Source of the DNA: Pantoea allii
Lineage (GTDB): Bacteria > Pseudomonadota > Gammaproteobacteria > Enterobacterales > Enterobacteriaceae
DNA length: 64,000 nt
Direction of reading: 5' to 3'
Assembly (NCBI RefSeq): GCF_002307475.1
Contig: NZ_NTMH01000036.1
Span: forward strand, 186,001 to 250,000
In this document: positions 41,294 through 51,738 of the stretch, in pieces
Position numbering within the stretch: position 1 is the stretch's first letter
How the letters are laid out: the number at the start of each line of letters is the position of its first letter
Program-made: the position numbers and the translations under genes
Notes under the pieces: generated by a model
Database searches by the model: none
What the model was told of the DNA's origin: nothing
What the model saw: only the letters and a program-made list of their open reading frames with translations

Positions 41294-41299
41294 TATAAT
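41294..41299 (+). promoter_or_regulatory. Probable sbcDC -10 element
   Basis: A perfect TATAAT, 31 bases before the sbcD ATG. The best -35 (TTGTGG, 41270-41275, 18-base spacer) is weak. Direction matches sbcD-sbcC, divergent from phoB. Confidence 0.5.
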
Positions 41300-41330
41300 T
41301 GCCGGGCAAATTGTTATGGCAGGGAGTGTT

Positions 41331-42527
41331 ATGCGCATTATCCACACCGCGGACTGGCACCTGGGGCAGTTCTTTTATAACAAGAGCCGTGGCGCTGAAC
41401 ACCAGGCCTTTCTTGACTGGCTGTTAATCCAGATTGAGCAGCACCAGGTTGATGCCCTGATTGTGGCGGGCGACTTATTCGATACCGGTACGCCGCCCAG
41501 TTATGCGCGTGAAATGTTTAACCGCTTCGTGGTGGCATTACAGCCCAGCGGCTGTCAGCTGGTGGTGCTGGCAGGTAATCATGACTCGGTGGCGACGTTA
41601 AACGAGTCGCGTGAACTGCTGGCCTGTCTGAATACGCGAGTGGTTGCCACGCCGCAAGAAAATGATGATGTGCTGATGTTGACCACCCGTCAGGGCGAAC
41701 CCGGCGCGTTACTGTGCGCGATTCCTTACCTGCGTCCGCGCGACATCATGCGCAGCCAGGCCGGTCAGTCGGGGCGGGACAAACAGATCAGTCTACTGGA
41801 AGCGATTGCCGCGCATTATCAGCGCAGTTTTGCGGCGGCGCAGGCGTGGAACAAGCACCTGCCCATCATTGCAACCGGCCACCTTACGGCCCTTGGCGTC
41901 AGCAAAAGTGATTCGGTGCGTGATATCTACATCGGCACGCTGGACGCCTTCCCTGCCTCGGCATTTCCGCCAGCGGATTACATCGCCCTTGGGCATATTC
42001 ATCGTGCTCAGCGTGTGGCTAACAGCGACCATATTCGCTACAGCGGTTCCCCTATTCCACTTAGCTTTGACGAGCTGGGCAGCGAAAAGAGTGTGTATCT
42101 GCTGACGTTCGGCTCCGCAGGCCTGGAGATCGATGCCCTGCCCATTCCGCTGTTCCAGCCGATGAAGAAGCTCAAAGGTTCACTGGCGCAAATCAGCCAG
42201 CAGCTAGCCGACTTTTCCCATCCGAGCGGCGAAAAACCGGTCTGGCTGGATATTGAAGTCACGACTCAGGAGTACTTAAGTGACCTGCAGCGCCAGGTGG
42301 AAGCCCTGACCGCAGAGTTACCGGTGGAAGTGCTGCTGTTACGGCGCAGTCGTGAACAGCGTCAGCACAGCCTGACGCAAACGGATAATGAAACCCTGAG
42401 CGAACTGAATGTTGAAGAGGTTTTTGCCCGGCGTCTGGCACTAAACGATGCGCTTGACGATGAGCAGATGGCCCAGGTGACAACGCTGTTCAGGCAGACG
42501 CTGGCCGACCTGGAGGAGAACCCATGA
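41331..42527 (+). CDS. sbcD: Nuclease SbcCD subunit D
   Basis: Mre11-family nuclease (398 aa) that with SbcC cleaves hairpin and protein-blocked DNA ends. Phosphoesterase motifs in order: HTADWHLG (6-12), [16 protein letters not shown], and the distal GHIHRAQ. The start at 41331 follows AGGGAG and gives [10 protein letters not shown]; the frame is open further upstream but lacks a ribosome site. The stop overlaps the sbcC start (ATGA). Confidence 0.97.
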   Translation: MRIIHTADWHLGQFFYNKSRGAEHQAFLDWLLIQIEQHQVDALIVAGDLFDTGTPPSYAREMFNRFVVALQPSGCQLVVLAGNHDSVATLNESRELLACLNTRVVATPQENDDVLMLTTRQGEPGALLCAIPYLRPRDIMRSQAGQSGRDKQISLLEAIAAHYQRSFAAAQAWNKHLPIIATGHLTALGVSKSDSVRDIYIGTLDAFPASAFPPADYIALGHIHRAQRVANSDHIRYSGSPIPLSFDELGSEKSVYLLTFGSAGLEIDALPIPLFQPMKKLKGSLAQISQQLADFSHPSGEKPVWLDIEVTTQEYLSDLQRQVEALTAELPVEVLLLRRSREQRQHSLTQTDNETLSELNVEEVFARRLALNDALDDEQMAQVTTLFRQTLADLEENP

Positions 42528-45500
42528 AGATCCTCACGCTGCGATTCAAAAACCTTAATGCGCTGAAAGGGGAATGGTTTATCGACTTTCGCACCGAGCC
42601 TTTCGCCAGCAATGGTCTGTTTGCCATTACCGGGGCGACGGGCGCGGGTAAAACCACCCTGCTGGATGCGATCTGTCTGGCGCTGTATCACCAGACGCCG
42701 CGACTGGGCGTGCTCTCTCAGGGGCACAATCCGCTGATGACGCGTGACTGCGCAGAATGCCTGGCTGAAGTCGAATTTGAAATTAAAGGTGAAGCCTGGC
42801 GTGCATTCTGGAGCCAGAACCGCGCACGGGGTACGGCAGACGGCAAACTGCAGGCACCGCGCGTCGAGCTGGCACGCTGTGCGGATAACCAGATTGTTGC
42901 AGACAAAGTGGGCGACAAACTCAAGCTCACCGAAACGCTCAGTGGTCTGGATTTTGCGCGCTTTACCCGCTCAATGATGCTGTCACAGGGCCAGTTCGCC
43001 GCGTTTCTCAATGCCAAAGCCAACGAGCGCGCGGAGTTGCTGGAAGAGCTGACCGGCACGGAGATTTACGGTCTGGTTTCTATGGCCGCGTTCGAGCGCC
43101 ATAAAGAAGCGAAAAATGCGCTGGAGTTGCTGCGCAGCCGGGCGGGCGGCATGGCACTGCTTGATGAGGCGACCCGAACCGGGCTGCAACAGCAGCAAGC
43201 TGCACTGACGGAAGCCGAGCAGCAACTCAGCCGCCAGCTTGACACCGCTCAGCGCCAGCAGCACTGGCTGCAACTGGCACAGCAGCTAAGCGCGGACAGT
43301 GAGCAGGTGAATGCCGCCCGTCAGGCAGCAGAAACGGCAAGTCAGGCGGCAGAAGCCGATCGCCAGCGCCTGGCCCGAAGTGAACCGGCAGAAAAACTGC
43401 GCGGTGCGCTGCAGCAACGCGACAGCCTGCAGGCTGAACGTCATGAGGTGCAACAGCGTCAGCAGCAGGTCAATCAGCAGAGGCAGGCCACGGCCCATGA
43501 GCAGCAGCAGTTGCAGCAGCGCTATCAGGAAATGGAAACGGCCCGCGAGCAGGCGCGTCAGCAACAGCGACAACAGGAAACCCTGTTGACCGAACAGGTT
43601 ATCCCGCTCGATCAGGCGCTTTCCGCCTTAGCTCAGCAAATCCAACAGTTGCAGCATGAAACGGGTCAGCAGCAGGCAGGCTGCGCGCAGCGCGAACAGG
43701 CGATGCAAGCCGAGCGACGCCAGGTGAGCGATCTGCAACAGGCGATGACCCAGCAGCAGGCTCTTCGGCAGCAGCTTGCAGAGCTGGCGGTGTGGGGCGA
43801 AAACCTGCCACTGTGGCAGGACCGCTTTGCTCAGCTGGCACGGTATGAAACCGAACAGGCGGCGTCAGCGCAACAGGTGCAGCAACAGCAACAGCAAATT
43901 CATCGGTGCCAACAGCAGATCGAACAGCTCGATCAGCAACTGGCTCCCCTGAATCAGGCCGGGCAGCAGGCTCAGCACGCATTATCTGAAGCTGAGCAAG
44001 CGCTAACTTCGCTACAGAAAGCCCATCCTCCCGAAGCAATACGTCAGGCGTTAAAGCAGTTAAATCAGCAGCGTGACGCACGTCAGACGCTGACGTTACT
44101 GGCTACCCAGTGGCAGCCGCTGCATCAACAGCGCGGTCAGTATGAAAAACGACGCCAGGATCTTGAAAAAGCCAGCCTGCAGGCTGAGGCAGAATTACTA
44201 ACGCTGCGGGAAACATGGAAACGGGAGAAACAGCAGCTCACCGACGTGGAGAAAATTTGCCAGCTCGAAAGCCACATTGCCGACCTGGAGGAGCATCGGG
44301 CGCGGCTGGAGGCCGGACAACCCTGCCCTCTGTGCGGCTCCTGCGAACATCCTGCGGTTGAAACCTACCGTGCTCTGGAAGTCAGTGCCAACCAACAGCG
44401 AAAAGCTGACCTGCAAAAGCAGGTAGAGGCACTGAGTGAAACCGGTACGGCAAAAAAAGAGCAGATAAAACACCTGAAGGTGCAGCAGCAGTCTCTGCAG
44501 GACGAAATCGCCAGTTTAACGCAGCAACTTGATGGTTTAGCCCAGCGCTGGCAGGCCTTGAGCAGTGAGCTTGCGCTTACCTCCACGCTGAACGATGCCG
44601 AAGAACTCGCCAACTGGCAGCAGGCCCAGCGCCATCAGGAACAGGCATTAACTGCACAGGTCGAGACGCTGGAAAGCGCAGAACGGGCTTATCAGGAGGC
44701 AAAAGAGCGACATCTGCAGCAGCAGCAAGCGTTACAGAAGCATCAGCAAACGATCCAGTTGACCCAACAGCAGCTGGAGAATGAGCAACAGGCATTGCTA
44801 CGCTTACAGCAGCACCAACAGCAGGCCCAGGCGAGTGCTCAGCAGCTTCAGGAAACGCTGAATCAGCAGTTCAAAGACTATCACCTGGCGTTGCCTGACA
44901 GTGCCCAGCGCGAAAGCTGGCTGGCGGAGCAGCAACAGCGCTGGCGGCGCTGGCAGGAAAGTGAGCGGTTGCTTGCTAACTTACAGCCTCAGTTGGCACG
45001 TGCGGAAAGCCAGGCAGAAGCCCTGCAACAACAGTTGCTGCTTGAGCAGCAACGCCTGACTCAGCTACAGCAGCAGCTCGCCTCACTGGATCAGCAGCAC
45101 CAGGAAAAATGCCAGCAGCGCGCGGCGCTGTTTGGTGATCGCGAGGTTACCCAGGCCCGTCAGCAAATGCAGGAAAGTGTCGATGGTCACGAGATGCTGT
45201 TGACGCAGCAACGTGAGCGGCTGCAGCAGTCTCAGGCAGAGGTCAGCCGTCTTACCGGCCAACTGACGCTACTGGAAAGCCAGCTGCATACATTGAGCAC
45301 ACGGTTAACCGAGGCTGAGCAGCGCTTCAGTGCCGCACTGGCGGCGGCCGACTTCCCGGACGAGGCGAGCCTGCGGGCCGCACTGCTGGACGAGCAGGAA
45401 GCGCACCAACTGCGCCAGCGACTGCAGCAGATTGATCAGCATCTGCTCCATCAACAGTCACGTCTGGCAGAGTTGCAACAGCGGCTGGCTGCCCACCAGC

Positions 45501-46198
45501 AGGCGAAACCCGATAATATGCCCGACTCCGCCGATGCGCTGGCTGCACAGCTGGAAAACTTACGGCTGTCACTCAGGGATAACGCCAGTCAGCAGGGGCA
45601 GTTGCAGCAGCAGTTACAAAGCGATGCCAGCCTGCGGACGCAACAGCAAACCTTACTGGCGCAGATTGCTCAGGATGAAACCGAGCTGGCGCAGTGGGCC
45701 TTGCTTAACGAGTTGATTGGCTCGGCAACCGGCGATAAATTCCGACGCTTTGCGCAGGGATTAACGCTTGATCACCTGGTAGCCCTGGCTAATCGTCAGC
45801 TGGATCGCCTGCATGGACGCTATCTTTTACAGCGCCGTGCTATCGATGCGCTGGAACTGGACGTGGTGGATACCTGGCAGGCGGACAGCGCGCGGGATAC
45901 GCGTACGCTGTCGGGTGGAGAAAGCTTTCTGGTGAGCCTGGCGCTGGCACTCGCGCTGTCCGATCTGGTTAGCCATAAAACGCGTATCGAATCGTTATTT
46001 CTTGATGAAGGCTTCGGGACACTGGATGCGGAAACGCTGGATACCGCGCTGGATGCACTGGATGCACTCAACGCCAGTGGAAAAACCATTGGCGTCATCA
46101 GCCATGTTGAGGCGATGAAAGAGCGTATTCCCGTGCAAATTAAAGTACGTAAAATGAATGGACTGGGTTACAGCAAGCTGGAATTGCCCGGTTTGTAA
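42524..46198 (+). CDS. sbcC: Nuclease SbcCD subunit C (SMC-like ATPase)
   Basis: Rad50-family ATPase (1224 aa). Walker A ATGAGKTT lies near residue 38; two very long coiled-coil arms flank the zinc hook Cys601-Pro-Leu-Cys604; the ABC signature TLSGGESFL and Walker [12 protein letters not shown] are at the C-terminus. It is about 175 residues longer than E. coli SbcC (1048), the excess lying in coiled coil that is extremely rich in Gln (many QQQ runs), plausibly from expansion of CAG/CAA-type triplets. ATPase and hook residues are intact, so function should be kept. A small lipoprotein gene follows after 10 bases. Confidence 0.96.
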   Translation: MKILTLRFKNLNALKGEWFIDFRTEPFASNGLFAITGATGAGKTTLLDAICLALYHQTPRLGVLSQGHNPLMTRDCAECLAEVEFEIKGEAWRAFWSQNRARGTADGKLQAPRVELARCADNQIVADKVGDKLKLTETLSGLDFARFTRSMMLSQGQFAAFLNAKANERAELLEELTGTEIYGLVSMAAFERHKEAKNALELLRSRAGGMALLDEATRTGLQQQQAALTEAEQQLSRQLDTAQRQQHWLQLAQQLSADSEQVNAARQAAETASQAAEADRQRLARSEPAEKLRGALQQRDSLQAERHEVQQRQQQVNQQRQATAHEQQQLQQRYQEMETAREQARQQQRQQETLLTEQVIPLDQALSALAQQIQQLQHETGQQQAGCAQREQAMQAERRQVSDLQQAMTQQQALRQQLAELAVWGENLPLWQDRFAQLARYETEQAASAQQVQQQQQQIHRCQQQIEQLDQQLAPLNQAGQQAQHALSEAEQALTSLQKAHPPEAIRQALKQLNQQRDARQTLTLLATQWQPLHQQRGQYEKRRQDLEKASLQAEAELLTLRETWKREKQQLTDVEKICQLESHIADLEEHRARLEAGQPCPLCGSCEHPAVETYRALEVSANQQRKADLQKQVEALSETGTAKKEQIKHLKVQQQSLQDEIASLTQQLDGLAQRWQALSSELALTSTLNDAEELANWQQAQRHQEQALTAQVETLESAERAYQEAKERHLQQQQALQKHQQTIQLTQQQLENEQQALLRLQQHQQQAQASAQQLQETLNQQFKDYHLALPDSAQRESWLAEQQQRWRRWQESERLLANLQPQLARAESQAEALQQQLLLEQQRLTQLQQQLASLDQQHQEKCQQRAALFGDREVTQARQQMQESVDGHEMLLTQQRERLQQSQAEVSRLTGQLTLLESQLHTLSTRLTEAEQRFSAALAAADFPDEASLRAALLDEQEAHQLRQRLQQIDQHLLHQQSRLAELQQRLAAHQQAKPDNMPDSADALAAQLENLRLSLRDNASQQGQLQQQLQSDASLRTQQQTLLAQIAQDETELAQWALLNELIGSATGDKFRRFAQGLTLDHLVALANRQLDRLHGRYLLQRRAIDALELDVVDTWQADSARDTRTLSGGESFLVSLALALALSDLVSHKTRIESLFLDEGFGTLDAETLDTALDALDALNASGKTIGVISHVEAMKERIPVQIKVRKMNGLGYSKLELPGL

Positions 46199-46208
46199 GA
46201 GGTAATGC

Positions 46209-46580
46209 ATGTTGAGATGTACAGGATTTATTGCGGCCACAATGCTGCTGTTAGCAGGATGCAGTCATCATCCTGAGGCGAAAGAAGCGCGCTGCACGAC
46301 CGATCTGTCTCAGGCACAGTGCCAGGACGTGAACCGTTATATTCATCAGATCAATGCGTTGGTCATGCGCAATTTTCACGATGCGCCAAAATATGCGGGC
46401 CAGCGCTGCCTGGTGACGGCACAGCGTCGCCCGGACGGACGCTATAACGTGATGCGCACGGAAGGAAACGAGTCGCTGTGTCTGAAAGCCTGGCAGAGCG
46501 TCAGCAGCGCACGCGATATGCCTTTACCCCCACAGGGCGCACCGCAGCAAATCGTGTTTGCTTTCGCCCCGACTCGCTAA
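46209..46580 (+). CDS. Lipoprotein with TolA C-terminal-like domain
   Basis: A 123-residue protein with a lipobox (LLLAGC, Cys near 18). The rest resembles TolA domain III: the pattern FHDAPKYAGQRC...RPDGRYN...EGNESLC parallels TolA's FYDASSYAGKTC...PDGMLL...GGDPALC, including the disulfide cysteines. It has no TolA membrane helix or long helical domain II, so it is a free-standing, lipid-anchored copy of that domain. It starts 10 bases after sbcC with AAGAGG upstream. Function unknown; an envelope or colicin/phage-related role is only speculation. Confidence 0.75.
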   Translation: MLRCTGFIAATMLLLAGCSHHPEAKEARCTTDLSQAQCQDVNRYIHQINALVMRNFHDAPKYAGQRCLVTAQRRPDGRYNVMRTEGNESLCLKAWQSVSSARDMPLPPQGAPQQIVFAFAPTR

Positions 46581-46646
46581 GCCAGCAGAGAGTGACCCTG
46601 GGCATCCCACAGTCAGTTGCACAAGGTCACCGCTTGCCTGATGTGT

Positions 46647-47552
46647 TTACTCCGGCCACAGCCAGGCAGCCCCGCGCACGCCACTTGAATCCCCGTGCAT
46701 CGCTTTCAGCACCGGGGTTTCACACTCACCGCCGAAAACCCATTTTTTCATCAGCGCTGGCACCGTCTGGTAAAGACGGTCCACGTTGCTCATGCCGCCG
46801 CCCAGCACGATCACGTCCGGATCAATCAGGTTAACAACCTGAGCCAGGGATTTTGCCAGCCGTATTTCATAGCGGCTCATCGCCAGTGCTGCCACAGGGT
46901 CCTGCTGTTCCAGCAGGGTAATAATCTCTGCGCCTTTGCGCGCCACACCGCTTAAACGCTGATAGTCGATGGCAAAACCGGTACCGGAAACAAAGGTTTC
47001 AATGCAACCCTGCTGTCCGCAATAGCAAGGCACTTCAGCGCGGTAACGCAGTTCATCTTCATCCATCCACGGCAGAGGATTATGGCCCCACTCGCCTGCA
47101 TTGCCGTTGCCGCCAATGCGCGACGCGCCGTTTATCGCCACGCCCGCGCCCGATCCTGTCCCGATGATGACGCCAAACACCAGCGCCTGCCCTGCGCCTG
47201 CACCATCGACCGCTTCAGACACGGCCAGGCAATTCGCGTCATTGGCGATGCGGATGTCACGATTCAGCGCCTGCGCCAAATCTTTGTCCAGCGGCTGCCC
47301 GTTAAGCCAGGTGGAGTTGGCATTTTTCACCCGCTGCGTGTAAGGCGAGATCGTCCCCGGAATACCCAAGCCTACCGTCCCGGTTTGCCCGGTCTTTTCT
47401 TCGGCCAGACGCACCAAATCAGCGATAGCCTGTACGGTCGCCGGGTAGTCGTTGCGCGGCGTGGAAATTCGATGACGAAACAGCGCGTTCCCCTCGCTGG
47501 ACAGCGCAATGACTTCCGTTTTGGTGCCGCCCAAATCAATGCCTATACGCAC
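46647..47552 (-). CDS. mak: Fructokinase Mak
   Basis: ROK-family sugar kinase (301 aa) phosphorylating fructose to fructose 6-phosphate. The phosphate-binding DLGGTKTE starts at residue 6, the catalytic Asp is in NDANCLAV, and the ROK zinc site is formed by WGHNPLPW and PCYCGQQGC. Starts at GTG. Divergent from rdgC as in E. coli; E. coli araJ, normally between mak and sbcC, is absent. Confidence 0.96.
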   Translation of the reverse strand: MRIGIDLGGTKTEVIALSSEGNALFRHRISTPRNDYPATVQAIADLVRLAEEKTGQTGTVGLGIPGTISPYTQRVKNANSTWLNGQPLDKDLAQALNRDIRIANDANCLAVSEAVDGAGAGQALVFGVIIGTGSGAGVAINGASRIGGNGNAGEWGHNPLPWMDEDELRYRAEVPCYCGQQGCIETFVSGTGFAIDYQRLSGVARKGAEIITLLEQQDPVAALAMSRYEIRLAKSLAQVVNLIDPDVIVLGGGMSNVDRLYQTVPALMKKWVFGGECETPVLKAMHGDSSGVRGAAWLWPE

Positions 47553-47696
47553 AGTTTATTCCTCATTATTCGTTAAGGTGTTTTCTACACTAAAAGGCGA
47601 TTGCCTGAAAGGCAATGAAACCGCTCCGATGTTTCGCTATCATGCGCACACTTAGTGAGATTTGTGCGCCCGATCGCGCCACGGTAAGGAATCCCG

Positions 47697-48608
47697 ATGT
47701 TGTGGTTTAAAAATATGATGGTTTATCGTCTGAATCGTGACATTCCTTTGTCCGCAGACGAAATGGAAAAACAGCTGGATGCGTTCACCTTCTCTCCCTG
47801 CGGCAGTCAGGACATGAGCAAGACCGGTTGGGTGTCCCCGATGGGCAATCGCAGCGATGCACTGACCCATGTGAACAACGGTCAAATTGTCATTTGCGCG
47901 CGCAAAGAAGAAAAAATCCTGCCTTCTCCGGTTGTGAAGCAGGCGCTGGAAGCCAAAATCGACAAGCTCGAAGCAGAACAGAGCCGCAAGCTGAAAAAGA
48001 CGGAAAAAGATTCGCTAAAAGATGAAGTGCTGCACAGCCTGTTACCGCGCGCATTCAGTCGTTTTAGTCAGACGTATCTGTGGATCGACACCGTCAACAA
48101 CCTGATCATGGTGGACTGCGCCAGTGCGAAAAAAGCGGAAGATACGCTGGCCCTGCTGCGTAAAAGCCTGGGATCGTTACCGGTTGTGCCCTTGACGCTG
48201 GAAAGCCCGATTGAACTTACCCTGACCGAATGGGTGCGTTCTGGTGATGTGCCTTCCGGTTTTGCCCTGATGGATGAAGCCGAGCTTAAGGCCATTCTGG
48301 AAGATGGTGGTGTGATTCGCTGCAAGAAACAGGATCTGGTGTGCGATGAAATTGCCAACCACATTGAAGCCGGCAAGCTGGTGACCAAACTGGCGCTCGA
48401 CTGGCAGGAGCGTATTCAGTTCGTGTTATCCGACGACGGTTCAGTGAAACGCCTGAAGTTCAGCGATACCTTGCGTGACCAGAACGATGATATTGACCGG
48501 GAAGATTTTGCGCAGCGTTTTGATGCAGACTTTATCCTGATGACCAGCGAACTGGCCGCCCTGACCAGCAATCTGGTTGAAGCCTTAGGTGGCGAAGCCC
48601 AGCGTTAA
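47697..48608 (+). CDS. rdgC: Recombination-associated protein RdgC
   Basis: Nucleoid-associated, ring-forming DNA-binding protein (303 aa, E. coli length) that restrains RecA. The N-terminus [16 protein letters not shown] and [10 protein letters not shown]-like [10 protein letters not shown] segment, and the C-terminal [18 protein letters not shown] are family hallmarks. AAGGAA precedes the ATG by 6 bases. It is followed by a terminator shared with the convergent ppnP. Confidence 0.97.
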   Translation: MLWFKNMMVYRLNRDIPLSADEMEKQLDAFTFSPCGSQDMSKTGWVSPMGNRSDALTHVNNGQIVICARKEEKILPSPVVKQALEAKIDKLEAEQSRKLKKTEKDSLKDEVLHSLLPRAFSRFSQTYLWIDTVNNLIMVDCASAKKAEDTLALLRKSLGSLPVVPLTLESPIELTLTEWVRSGDVPSGFALMDEAELKAILEDGGVIRCKKQDLVCDEIANHIEAGKLVTKLALDWQERIQFVLSDDGSVKRLKFSDTLRDQNDDIDREDFAQRFDADFILMTSELAALTSNLVEALGGEAQR

Positions 48609-48614
48609 AACAAT

Positions 48615-48640
48615 CGGCCGCAGGAAACATGCGGCCGTTT
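48615..48640. terminator. Terminator between rdgC and ppnP
   Basis: Stem CGGCCGCA/TGCGGCCG (48615-48622 with 48630-48637) and a 7-base loop, followed by TTTTATT on the plus strand and preceded by AAAACAA, which gives a modest T tract for the convergent minus-strand gene. Confidence 0.8.
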
Positions 48641-48642
48641 TA

Positions 48643-48933
48643 TTAGTCTTTCAGATAGCGGCAAAGATAAGCGCTTGGCTCGCCTATCTGCAGATGAAAC
48701 TCGCTGTGACCCGGTACGTTAAACACCGACCCCGCCTCAAACCATGCCCACTGTGTTTCACCCGGCAGCAACACTTTCATCGAGCCGCTGACCACGGTCA
48801 TCTCTTCCGGCTGGGCCGTTCCAAACGTGTATTCGCCTTCAGCCATGACACCAATGCTGGCACGACCGGTGCTCGCACTGTCAAAACCGATGGATTTAAC
48901 TTTTCCGTCAAAATACTCACTAACATTGAGCAT
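48643..48933 (-). CDS. ppnP: Pyrimidine/purine nucleoside phosphorylase PpnP
   Basis: Small cupin-fold nucleoside phosphorylase (96 aa; YaiE, DUF1255). Conserved segments [25 protein letters not shown] (in part), [10 protein letters not shown] and [10 protein letters not shown] are all present. It splits many nucleosides to base and ribose 1-phosphate. In E. coli aroM lies between yaiA and this gene; here aroM is missing. Confidence 0.95.
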   Translation of the reverse strand: MLNVSEYFDGKVKSIGFDSASTGRASIGVMAEGEYTFGTAQPEEMTVVSGSMKVLLPGETQWAWFEAGSVFNVPGHSEFHLQIGEPSAYLCRYLKD

Positions 48934-49086
48934 AATACTTCCTCACAGCACATTAAGGTGTCTGGCAGTGTAGAAGGGAACTTGCTGATCTGTCACGTGA
49001 AATAGTGAGTGATTGTGATCCTCACGCGGCGAAGGCTGGCAGAAGAAAAAAAGCAGGACCGATGGCATCCTTGCCAGAGCGACGGC

Positions 49087-49278
49087 TTACTCTTTTTCGA
49101 CGTCTTCATAACGCGCTTTTGCGTCATGCGCTTCCTGCTCAGAGTCGTGCTCACTGATTAACGAGTCAGGCTTAGGATGATCGGCCCGCAGTTGCCAGGA
49201 CATGACTTTTTTGCCTTCGGGGCCTTTTTCGACAGTCACAACGCGCGCTTCTCGGGGGTAAGGAGGTCTTGTCGGCAT
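49087..49278 (-). CDS. yaiA: YaiA family protein
   Basis: A 63-residue soluble protein matching E. coli YaiA in length and ends ([18 protein letters not shown]) with the internal [15 protein letters not shown]. Function unknown; it is regularly co-transcribed with aroL. The start at 49278 is preceded by GAGGGA; an in-frame Met at 49305 upstream is rejected. A hairpin lies in its leader 110 bases after aroL. Confidence 0.93.
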   Translation of the reverse strand: MPTRPPYPREARVVTVEKGPEGKKVMSWQLRADHPKPDSLISEHDSEQEAHDAKARYEDVEKE

Positions 49279-49312
49279 AATGTGTCCCTCTTGGCTGAAT
49301 GACATTCCACAC

Positions 49313-49343
49313 GACAGGCGACGCCTGTCATGGGTTAAGTATA
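49313..49343 (-). promoter_or_regulatory. Putative yaiA -10 box and leader hairpin
   Basis: On the minus strand TATACT (49343-49338) could be a -10 for yaiA; no good -35 is found. Just downstream, GACAGGC/GCCTGTC (49313-49319 with 49323-49329) forms a tight 7-bp hairpin about 35 bases before the yaiA ATG. It could instead attenuate or end the aroL transcript, but has no U tract. Confidence 0.4.
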
Positions 49344-49388
49344 GTCAAAACGGCGGAAATGGCGGCCAAAGGGGGATAAATCTGAGGG

Positions 49389-49913
49389 TTAGCTGGCACG
49401 CGCCAGGGATAACGACTGCAGTATCTGCTCAACAACGCGTTCTGGCGCTTGCATGGCATTCACCTCATGATGGGCGGCAGCCTGATACAGATGGGCGCGG
49501 GCGCGCAGCACTTCACTCATTTCTTCAGCGATTGGACGCCCGGTTAAAGTCGGTCGCTGAGCGGCTTCCGGCTGGCTTTCCAGACGCCGGGCCAGAATAT
49601 CAGGCGGTGCACTTAACCAGATCACCTGACCGTGCTCACGCATATACCGCCGGTTACCTTCTGCCAGTACCATTCCGCCGCCCGTGGCGATAATGGTTGA
49701 GGGCGCAGTCACGGCTTTAAGCGAGTCGGTTTCACGTGCACGAAAGCTTTCCCATCCTTCCGCCGCCACAATTTCCGCCACGGTACGTTGGGTCGTGAAT
49801 TGCAGGTGATGATCGGTATCACGAAACGCGTAACCCAGAGCCTGAGACAGGGCTTCACCAATGGTGGTTTTTCCGCATCCGCGCGCACCGATCAAAAAAA
49901 TGGACAAAGACAT
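49389..49913 (-). CDS. aroL: Shikimate kinase II
   Basis: P-loop kinase (174 aa, E. coli length) phosphorylating shikimate in aromatic amino acid synthesis. Walker A GARGCGKTT (9-17), shikimate-binding DTD and the FRARET segment, GGGMVL, and lid RPTLTGRPI are visible. The start at 49913 gives MSLSIFLIG; the open extension to 49964 is not used. E. coli aroL is under TyrR and TrpR; I could not find a convincing TyrR box here. Confidence 0.95.
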   Translation of the reverse strand: MSLSIFLIGARGCGKTTIGEALSQALGYAFRDTDHHLQFTTQRTVAEIVAAEGWESFRARETDSLKAVTAPSTIIATGGGMVLAEGNRRYMREHGQVIWLSAPPDILARRLESQPEAAQRPTLTGRPIAEEMSEVLRARAHLYQAAAHHEVNAMQAPERVVEQILQSLSLARAS

Positions 49914-50075
49914 CAGGGCAGTTCCTCCGCCGCGCAGCCCATCACAGCTGCTGGTTAGGCTCAATAATAGGACGCATCATAGCGGGAATTTATTTCGCGC
50001 TCTACTCATTGAGCGTATTTTACGCATGATTGCGCCCTGCTATCCGACAACACAATGAAATACAGGCAGTTACCC

Positions 50076-50092
50076 ATGCACATTTTGTGCAT
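50076..50092. repeat. Palindrome between aroL and the DUF2076 gene
   Basis: ATGCACA-N3-TGTGCAT, a perfect 7-bp inverted repeat in the 282-base divergent region. It resembles an operator for a dimeric regulator, 163 bases from aroL and 104 from the DUF2076 gene. It does not match TyrR (TGTAAA-N6-TTTACA). Confidence 0.45.
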
Positions 50093-50195
50093 CAGGCAAA
50101 AAAGTTTACGTCAGCAACATTTGCTTACCGCCACGAATTTACATTGCGGCTCATCGCCCCCATATACTGTTAACAGTCGCAACCGGAGAGTCATC

Positions 50196-50921
50196 ATGCA
50201 ACGCGAAGAACAACAACTGATTGAAAATCTGTTTAGCCGTTTGAAACAAGCTGAAAGCCAGACTGCGGCACGCGATGCTGCAGCCGAACAACTGATCAAA
50301 CAACATCTGCAGGAGCAACCAGGTGCGCCCTACTATATGGCTCAGGCCATTTTGATTCAGGAAGCGGCACTTAAAAAACTGAATGAGCGGGTTCAGGCGC
50401 TGGAAAATCGTCTTGCTCAGCAACAGGCGCAACAGCAGCAGCAGCCCAAGAGCAGCGGTGGATTTTTATCCAGCCTGTTTGGCGGAGGCAGCCAGCAGCC
50501 CCAACCGGCTCAGCAGCAGCCTCAGTGGAACAGCGCGCCGCAGCAGCCACCTCAACCACAGCAGCCTTATGCCAGCGCACCTGCGCCACGCGGCAGCGGT
50601 TTCCTGGGTGGTGCACTGCAAACCGCAGTGGGCGTGGCAGGTGGCGTGGTCATGGCCGACATGCTGACCAGCATGTTCCATCAGTCGCAGCCGCAGGAAA
50701 TCGTCAACATCATTAATGAGCAGCCGCCGCTGCCCCAGGTAGACGACAGCCTCAATACCTTTAACGGCGGCAACGATCAGTCGTTTCTCGATCAGGGCAC
50801 CGGCGCCGATAATCAGTCATTCCTTGATCAAAGTAACGGCTGGAGTGATACCTATGCCGATAACGGCGACCTGAATGATTTTGGCGGCAATGATTACGAC
50901 GATGACGACAGTTTCGTCTGA
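50196..50921 (+). CDS. DUF2076 domain-containing protein
   Basis: A 241-residue acidic protein. An N-terminal helical part (MQREEQQLIENLFSRLKQAE) is followed by a Gln/Pro-rich linker (about 80-135), a Gly-rich hydrophobic segment (GSGFLGGALQTAVGVAGGVVMADML in part) and an Asp/Asn-rich tail with two copies of a QSFLDQ motif. This layout matches DUF2076 (COG3416) proteins of unknown function. ATG 50196 follows GGAGAG; the open frame upstream to 50055 lacks a ribosome site. Its stop is one base from the convergent yaiI stop. Confidence 0.85.
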   Translation: MQREEQQLIENLFSRLKQAESQTAARDAAAEQLIKQHLQEQPGAPYYMAQAILIQEAALKKLNERVQALENRLAQQQAQQQQQPKSSGGFLSSLFGGGSQQPQPAQQQPQWNSAPQQPPQPQQPYASAPAPRGSGFLGGALQTAVGVAGGVVMADMLTSMFHQSQPQEIVNIINEQPPLPQVDDSLNTFNGGNDQSFLDQGTGADNQSFLDQSNGWSDTYADNGDLNDFGGNDYDDDDSFV

Positions 50922-50922
50922 T

Positions 50923-51372
50923 TCAGCGTTGCCGTTGTCTGAGCCAGCTGTCGAGTTCATTGGCAAACTGCTGGCGGTCCCGCGGGCTCATGGCGGCGGG
51001 ACCGCCTGTCTGTACGCCGCTGGCACGCATGGTGTCCATAAAATCACGCATTGTCAGCCGCTCGCGTATGGTCGCGGGAGAGTAACGCTCACCGCGTGGA
51101 TTGAGCGCCGCCGCGCCTTTTTCAATCACCTCTGCGGCCAACGGAATATCCGCCGTAATCACTAAATCCCCGACCTGCACACGTTTCACAATTTCATTGT
51201 CTGCAACATCAAACCCGGCCGGCACCTGTAGCGTACGCAGCCAGGGCGACGGCGGCACACGTAAAAACTGATTCGCGACAAACGTCACCATGGTTTGCGT
51301 TCTGTCCGCCGCCCGATACAGCACGTCTTTAATGACGTTGGGGCAGGCGTCCGCATCGACCCAGATAAACAT
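50923..51372 (-). CDS. yaiI: UPF0178 family protein YaiI
   Basis: A 149-residue PIN-like-fold protein (DUF188). The signature WVDADACPN at residues 4-12 and the later TADIPLA and NPRGERY are present. Function is not established; the Asp cluster suggests metal binding. E. coli YaiI is 152 aa and lies in the same place next to proC and aroL. Confidence 0.94.
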   Translation of the reverse strand: MFIWVDADACPNVIKDVLYRAADRTQTMVTFVANQFLRVPPSPWLRTLQVPAGFDVADNEIVKRVQVGDLVITADIPLAAEVIEKGAAALNPRGERYSPATIRERLTMRDFMDTMRASGVQTGGPAAMSPRDRQQFANELDSWLRQRQR

Positions 51373-51738
51373 GGTTGTTCCTTCTGCTGGAAAATAGCGA
51401 CGATGGTAACCTGGTTTCCAAAAGGGGGTTAAGTAAAATTCCCCGCGCCCTCAGGGTTGAGATTATCTCTGCTTTGCCGCGTAAGCCAGGCTGCCAGCGC
51501 TTGCCCTGCCCACCAAAACACGCTGCATTTGCCGGGCCTGACTCGCGGAACCCCATGCTGTAGCCGCTTGAGAGCACCCCCGCGTGCGGGGCAGGATCGC
51601 GGCGATAGCGTTCGGCTTTCCTGCCCGCCCGCCGACGGGTGCCAGTGCCTGTCTGTGACCGCTAACTTGTTATTAATCCTGTCTGCAGTAAGCTACATCG
51701 TTGATAAAGGCGAAACAGTGACAGTTAAGGAGACGGTG
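51373..51738. other. 366-base gap upstream of proC
   Basis: No gene is supported. The reading frame of proC is open back to 51457 but has no ribosome-binding site there and no family similarity. A compact GC-rich hairpin CCCCGC/GCGGGG (51578-51583 with 51586-51591) lies in the middle, inside a C/G-skewed stretch. The proC promoter should be near 51660-51700 but is not clear. Confidence 0.4.

Noticed and set aside
42524-46198. Gln-rich DNA of sbcC as a tandem repeat array or CRISPR
   Set aside because: The CAG/CAA richness is irregular, stays in frame within an intact coiled-coil gene and has no repeat-spacer structure.
51457-51738. 94-codon extension of ProC
   Set aside because: Family proteins start at MLDKTIGFIGGGNM; the ATG at 51739 has AAGGAGA upstream.
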